From Aeromicrobium sp. (GTDB lineage Bacteria > Actinomycetota > Actinomycetes > Propionibacteriales > Nocardioidaceae): DNA of 10,655 nt. The translations under genes and the position numbers were made by a program. Of the stretch, positions 8,001 through 10,655 are shown piece by piece; positions within the stretch are counted from its first letter, which is position 1, and every line of letters starts with the position of its first letter. The stretch lies in assembly GCA_023254755.1 (NCBI GenBank), contig JALRKU010000455.1, forward strand, positions 1 through 10,655, in the 5' to 3' direction. The notes below the pieces were generated by a model, which was given only the letters and a program-made list of their open reading frames with translations, searched no databases and was not told where the DNA came from.

Positions 8001-9576
8001 GATGCGCAAGCCCTGGCTCCCACCACTGCCCGAGATCGTGGGTCTCGACCGCTGCAACCCCGCTGAGCCTGTCAGCGGCGTGGTGCCGCCGATCCCGCTC
8101 GGCCTGGCCGACCTGCCGGCCCGCCAGCAGCAGGTCGTCGAGACCTGGGACCTCGAGCGCGCGGGTCACCTGATGATCTCGGGCCAGCCGCGCACCGGTC
8201 GCTCCAGCATCCTGCGCACGATCGCCGGTGGCATCGCGCGACAGTGCTCACCCGCCGACGTGCACCTCTACGGCATCGACGCCGGCAACAACGCCCTGCT
8301 GCCGCTCGTCGGCCTGCCGCACGTCGGAGCGATCGTCACCCGCCTGCAGCCCGACCGGATGACCCGGCTGCTCACGATGCTGCAGCGCGAGGTCGCCCGG
8401 CGCCAGCAGGAGCTGGCCGAGCACGGCTTCGCCGACATCGGCGAGCAGCGGCGCGCCGTGCCCGCGGAGGAGCGGCTGCCCTACCTCGTGGTCCTCCTCG
8501 ATCGTCTCGAGGGCTTCGTGCAGACCTTCGAGTCCGTCGACGGCGGCGTGCTGATCGAGCGACTCCACACCCTGCTGCAGGAGGGCGCCGGCGTCGGGCT
8601 GCGCTTCGTGATCGGCGCCGACCGCTCGGGCGTGCTCGGGCGCATCTCGATGCTGGTCGAGGACCGCATCCTGCTGTCCATGGCCGATCCGTCGGACTAC
8701 ACGACGATCGGCCTGTCGCCGCGCAGCGTGCCCAAGACGATGGGCCCGGGCCGGGCCTTCCGCGGTGGCGAGCGACCCCGCGAGCTGCAGCTCGCGATGC
8801 TCGACGAGAGCGGCGAGGGCGTCGACCAGGTGCGTGTGCTGCACGACCTCGCGGCGCGCACGACCGAGCAGTGGGCCGATCTCGAGCGGGACCGTCGTCC
8901 CCGCCGCGTCGACGACCTTCCGACGTCGATCAGCTGGGGCGACGCGCTCGAGCTCGACCGGCCCACACCGACCCCGACGTTCATCCCGGTCGGTGTCGGC
9001 GGCGACACCCTCACCCTGCTGGGCGTCGACACGCTGCTGTCCGGGCCAGGCCTGCTCGTGGCCGGCCCTCCGCGCACCGGACGCAGCACCGCCCTCGTCG
9101 CGATCGCGCTCGACCAGGTCGCGGCAGGACGCGAGGTCCAGATCATCGCCCCGCGACAGTCCCCGCTGCGAGACGTGGCCGGGGCACGGATCATCACCGG
9201 CACCGAGCCCGCGGACGAGATCAAGAAGCTGCTCGGCAGCCGGCGTCCGCACACGGTGCTGGTCGACGACTTCGACGTGCTGGGCGCCGACTCCCCGGCC
9301 GCGGCGGCGCTGGTCGAGGCCTACGCCGCGATGCGCGACTCGCCGCACGTCATGGTCGTGGCGGGCGGCATCGACGAGCTGAACGGCATGTACCGGGGCC
9401 TGCCCGCCGAGATCAAGAAGGGCCGCACCGGGCTGATCCTCGGTCCACGCTCGTCCACCGACGGCGACCTGCTCAGCGCTCGACTGCCGCGCTCGGTGGG
9501 CGCGCCGGTGCCCGTCGGGCGCGGCATCCTCGCCACCACGACGGGGTGGACCTGGGTGCAGGTGCCCAAGCCCTAG
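5026..9576 (+). CDS. eccC: Type VII secretion FtsK/SpoIIIE ATPase, FHA/EssC-type (EccC family)
   Basis: A 1516-aa membrane motor, close to the length of Firmicutes EssC with its fused N-terminal domains and longer than typical mycobacterial EccC. Domains in order: a ubiquitin-like/beta-grasp-looking domain (about 1-99, with YLGDERLEPEALL at 71-83); a degenerate FHA-like domain (about 110-195); a basic patch RRRRWWRRR (201-209); two membrane segments (about 306-326 and 330-347); a linker domain; then three ATPase modules. D1 is intact: Walker A GTTGSGKS (721-728), Walker B LLIVIDE (824-830), ATQRP (862-866). D2 has GQPRTGRSS (1053-1061) and LLDRLE around D1159. D3 has GPPRTGRST (1347-1355) and VDDF (1413-1416). 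D2 and D3 both carry Arg in place of the Walker A Lys. The family role is to bind WXG100-type substrates through its ATPase domains and power export. The GTG at 5026 is 7 nt after the lipoprotein stop; the nearby upstream ATGs are out of frame. Confidence 0.93.
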   Translation: MRLFLTVELPDRGVRRDLICEHEADTTVADLARHLAHEVSGLPGRPGAAGATNVLDLRTGLPHSPAAPDLYLGDERLEPEALLARCGVRHGATLGLSGPSTHRGAEPQGAVEVRVASGPGAGTLTRLGVGSATIGSAPHCTVVLDDPDVPAVAVSLDVTVDGQVTISADPSVRDLEVPQPHRRDPATEPIILGASSVTSARRRRWWRRRQIHTALEQGRRVDPLADRPMVRLDRIEVDETSPWEPGQELGVGHVLLTLARVDSPDASLSPSATTPELEYNRPPRLHPAVGPREFALPSEPQRPDKMPIPVLMMVAPLLMSGAMYAVTRSPYTLMMAGMSPMMMLLNATGSRRQQKRRWLNQLDDYHEKRVSVENAALTALVDERGRRRRTLPDPATLLLMATGPRARLWERRRWDADFLVLRVGTSDLPSEIVVKDPTRAAHEGPLRWTAADVPVPLPLAALGVVGLAGESAPTRRLTSWLLAQAAALHSPTDVELLVFGDAESESAWDWSKWLPHVRGPEGGRAVRISVDDDSTASLLGELSAIVAHRRELDPKVIGGLSRLVVVLDGARELRMMPGMISALKEGPSLGIHFLCLDRTAHELPEECRSVVEVGPELVSLQATEQQHLDGVQPDVVSDAWLVRLARALAPIRDVSTEDLSATLPSSSRLLDVIGMPTPSADDVLMRWSEGGRTTRAVIGEGLEGAFSIDVRADGPHGLVAGTTGSGKSELLQTIIASLAVGNRADEFTFVLIDYKGGAAFMDCADLPHTVGMVTDLDGHLTTRALESLRAELHYREHQLSRARAKDIEDYLAGRGPDDEPMPRLLIVIDEFAALVAELPDFVTGLVDVARRGRSLGVHLILATQRPAGVVSAEIKSNTNLRIALRVTDAGDSQDVIESAAAADIAKTTPGRAYARLGASSLMPFQSSRVGGRPSSGSSGPGVGFQAFDWGVLGSGRNARPAARGEDDVEIPTDLASLVRALGAAHERLGLGEMRKPWLPPLPEIVGLDRCNPAEPVSGVVPPIPLGLADLPARQQQVVETWDLERAGHLMISGQPRTGRSSILRTIAGGIARQCSPADVHLYGIDAGNNALLPLVGLPHVGAIVTRLQPDRMTRLLTMLQREVARRQQELAEHGFADIGEQRRAVPAEERLPYLVVLLDRLEGFVQTFESVDGGVLIERLHTLLQEGAGVGLRFVIGADRSGVLGRISMLVEDRILLSMADPSDYTTIGLSPRSVPKTMGPGRAFRGGERPRELQLAMLDESGEGVDQVRVLHDLAARTTEQWADLERDRRPRRVDDLPTSISWGDALELDRPTPTPTFIPVGVGGDTLTLLGVDTLLSGPGLLVAGPPRTGRSTALVAIALDQVAAGREVQIIAPRQSPLRDVAGARIITGTEPADEIKKLLGSRRPHTVLVDDFDVLGADSPAAAALVEAYAAMRDSPHVMVVAGGIDELNGMYRGLPAEIKKGRTGLILGPRSSTDGDLLSARLPRSVGAPVPVGRGILATTTGWTWVQVPKP

Positions 9577-9590
9577 TCTCGGTGCGTGTG

Positions 9591-9610
9591 CGCCCGAGCC
9601 GTGTCGGGCG
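9591..9610 (+). terminator. Hairpin after eccC
   Basis: A perfect 7-bp stem (CGCCCGA/TCGGGCG) with a 6-nt loop begins 14 nt after the eccC stop codon. There is no T-run, as is common for GC-rich actinobacterial terminators. It is the most likely 3' end of the four-gene operon. Confidence 0.5.
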
Positions 9611-9735
9611 GTGAGTGACGCACCGAACCGGCGCCGATTCCGTGCCCGGCCCACCGCCCGCTGGAGCCAGCGGTGCCCAGGTCACCGCCCGCCGGGCGGC
9701 CGGCGCGACCGGCATCACGCCTGGGCCGAGACGCA

Positions 9736-9771
9736 CGACGGGCGCCCCACCGCGAGGTGGAGCGCCCGTCG
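9736..9771 (-). terminator. Long hairpin terminator, serving the WXG100-like gene and possibly both strands
   Basis: Two 16-nt arms (9736-9751 and 9756-9771) pair with a single mismatch around a GCGA (GNRA-type) tetraloop. An outer 7-bp pair, CACGCCT at 9716-9722 with AGGCGTG at 9772-9778, could extend the structure across an internal loop. It starts 14 nt beyond the stop of the minus-strand gene and faces eccC from the other side, so it can act bidirectionally. Confidence 0.65.
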
Positions 9772-9785
9772 AGGCGTGGTGCCGG

Positions 9786-10091
9786 TCAGCGCGGCGAGAC
9801 GAGGTCCGGCAGGTCCACCAGGGTGGCGTCGCGGCCGGCGACCTTGAAGTCGTTGTAGTTGCGAGCGACGTTGGAGCCGTGCGTCGCGAGCGACTGGCAC
9901 AAGGTGATGAGGCTCGGGCGCAGCGAGGACTCCCACTCCGCGACGAACTGCTCCTTGAACTTGGAGTCCCACTCCTCCTCGGCCTTGGCCTTGGCGCTCT
10001 CCAGCGCGGTGATCACGGCGTCGGCGTCGTGCATGCTGCGCTCGAAGGCGCGGTACAGCTCGGCAAGATCTTCTGGATTCGCGGAAACCAT
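9786..10091 (-). CDS. WXG100-like small protein (ESX/T7SS substrate candidate)
   Basis: This 101-aa, signal-less, helix-loop-helix protein has the size and layout of the WXG100 family. Helix 1 spans about 6-38, the turn carries W41-D42-S43 where WXG is usual, and helix 2 spans about 45-85 with a second Trp (W53) and C65. The tail contains NYNDFK (78-83), with no clean C-terminal YxxxD/E signal. WXG100 proteins are exported as homo- or heterodimers by EccC/EssC motors, and this gene converges on such a motor. The ATG at 10091 has AGGGGGG 8 nt upstream, the same ribosome-binding motif seen before the 109-aa gene. It appears to be transcribed alone. The missing glycine makes family membership likely but unproven. 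Confidence 0.72.
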   Translation of the reverse strand: MVSANPEDLAELYRAFERSMHDADAVITALESAKAKAEEEWDSKFKEQFVAEWESSLRPSLITLCQSLATHGSNVARNYNDFKVAGRDATLVDLPDLVSPR

Positions 10092-10145
10092 GCGCGAGTC
10101 CCCCCTCGGTTCATTCCCCCGACCCCCTGCCGGGAGGTTGTCTCG

Positions 10146-10151
10146 ATCGTA
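10146..10151 (-). promoter_or_regulatory. Candidate -10 box for the WXG100-like gene
   Basis: TACGAT on the minus strand ends 54 nt before the ATG at 10091. It is preceded by C, giving the same CTACGAT heptamer found ahead of the secretion operon. No clear -35 is visible at the usual spacing. Confidence 0.35.
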
Positions 10152-10190
10152 GCGGAGGCGGTCGGACCCGCACGGCGGGGCCGCGGCTTC

Positions 10191-10298
10191 TCAGGCCAGG
10201 ACGGCGGCCAGGGCGTCGGCCACGCCGTCGAGCTGCTCGCCGGTGACGTCGCGTCCGAACGTGAAGCGCACGGCGGTCTGCGCCACCTCGCGGCCCCT
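10191..10298 (-). CDS. Cysteine desulfurase-like, C-terminal fragment cut at the sequence junction
   Basis: About 36 codons ending in TGA at 10191-10193 read REVAQTAVRFTFGRDVTG and then an EQLDGVADAL-type helix. This matches the extreme C-terminus of NifS/IscS-type class V PLP enzymes, where VRFS(L/F)G precedes a T-x-x-D-(V/L)-D helix. These enzymes take sulfur from cysteine for Fe-S cluster and thiocofactor assembly. The catalytic cysteine and PLP lysine would lie upstream and are missing, because the sequence changes identity at about 10282-10299. Base composition is high-GC like the rest of the window, so this part belongs to the actinobacterial chromosome. Another class V aminotransferase is possible. 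Confidence 0.6.
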   Translation of the reverse strand, partial: RGREVAQTAVRFTFGRDVTGEQLDGVADALAAVLA

Positions 10299-10655
10299 CA
10301 TATCGTATGACGATCACATCACCAGAATTATAACGCCGCTCAATAACTGCCCGAAACGCATCTTCTTCACGATCAAATACAAGAGCAGGACCGCTGAAGA
10401 TAAGTTTGCGGAGACCTACGATTTTTACAATTGCGCCATCTGGCGCAAGGTTGCCGCTAAGAGCCGTCAAACCACCCCTAGGGGAAAGAGCACGATCAGT
10501 CTTGAATATAATATCCTGATTTTCTGGAATCTTAATATTTGATAAGTTTTCTGCTAGAGTTTTACCAGTTACCGTCAAACATTCTCCATGCAAATATCCT
10601 CCATCCAAAAGCGCACGTAAGACAACTGGTGCGCCGCCAATATCATATACATCTT
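10282..10655 (-). pseudogene. ilvD: Dihydroxy-acid dehydratase C-terminal fragment in AT-rich DNA (foreign or chimeric)
   Basis: Read leftwards from the right edge, the frame gives GGAPVVLRALLDGGYLHGE, then CLTVTGKTLAENL, GNLAPDGAIVK, SGPALVFDREEDA, and finally GDVIVIRYEGPRGG. These are hallmark C-terminal blocks of IlvD (branched-chain amino acid synthesis). The YEGP ending favours true dihydroxy-acid dehydratase over sugar-acid dehydratases of the same superfamily. The N-terminal part, with the Fe-S cysteines, is beyond the window. By hand count GC is about 43% at 10321-10380 and 27% at 10501-10560, far below the rest. Similarity stops right after GPRGG, where IlvD should continue PGM; instead the sequence becomes the high-GC cysteine desulfurase in another frame. 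The gene is therefore broken here, either truly or by misassembly. Confidence 0.85.

Larger units (their letters stand above)
9577..9785. other. Convergent intergenic spacer, hairpin-rich, no gene seen
   Basis: The eccC and WXG100-like genes converge on this 209-base spacer. It contains two terminator candidates (listed separately) and two smaller inverted repeats: CCGCT/AGCGG at 9658-9662/9669-9673, and CCGCCC/GGGCGG at 9685-9690/9694-9699. I see no credible coding frame or binding site inside it. Confidence 0.7.

Noticed and set aside
8248..9654. 468-codon minus-strand open frame over the 3' part of eccC
   Set aside because: Overlaps the well-supported D2 and D3 ATPase domains and has shadow-frame composition.
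10167..10179. Small hairpin CCCGC-ACG-GCGGG after the cysteine desulfurase stop
   Set aside because: Only 5 bp with a 3-nt loop and no T-run; too weak to call a terminator.
10282..10655. Genuine IlvD/cysteine desulfurase fusion protein
   Set aside because: The two parts are in different frames and each is truncated at the same point, so no fusion product is encoded.

Overview
The DNA is high-GC throughout except for the last ~355 bases. Gene density, GTG starts, GGGGG-type ribosome binding sites, overlapping GTGA stop/start junctions and protein content (WXG100-like protein, FtsK/EssC-type secretion ATPase, Cys-pair lipoprotein) point to an actinobacterium. A Nocardioidaceae-like lineage such as Aeromicrobium or Nocardioides is possible, but I infer that from style and not from a marker gene.

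Layout. (1) Positions 1-1526, minus strand: a SAF-domain membrane protein (CpaB/FlgA type) followed by a MinD/CpaE-like P-loop protein that runs off the left edge. The two overlap by 4 bp. They resemble the front of a Tad/Flp-pilus-type cluster. (2) Positions 1527-1751: a divergent intergenic region that should hold promoters in both directions. (3) Positions 1752-9576, plus strand: a tight four-gene operon. It encodes a 109-aa helical protein, a 790-aa acidic secreted/effector-like protein (tentatively DUF6571-like), a 188-aa lipoprotein and a 1516-aa FHA/EssC-type secretion ATPase. Junctions are 1 nt apart, 4 nt overlapped and 7 nt apart. (4) Positions 9577-9785: a convergent spacer packed with hairpins. 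(5) Positions 9786-10091, minus: a 101-aa WXG100-like protein. (6) Positions 10191-~10298, minus: the last ~36 codons of a cysteine desulfurase. (7) Positions ~10282-10655, minus: an AT-rich fragment of dihydroxy-acid dehydratase (ilvD), joined out of frame to the cysteine desulfurase. This join is most simply a chimeric contig end or foreign DNA.

Working model (inference). Genes 3-5 form part of a type VII-like secretion locus. The EssC-type ATPase is the motor, the WXG100-like protein is a small substrate or partner, and the 109-aa and 790-aa proteins are candidate co-secreted substrates. The lipoprotein would act at the outer face of the membrane. No EccB, EccD, EccE or mycosin gene is visible, so this would be a minimal or divergent system or one completed elsewhere. 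The adjacent SAF and MinD-like genes raise the possibility of a T7SS/Tad-type composite locus continuing to the left.
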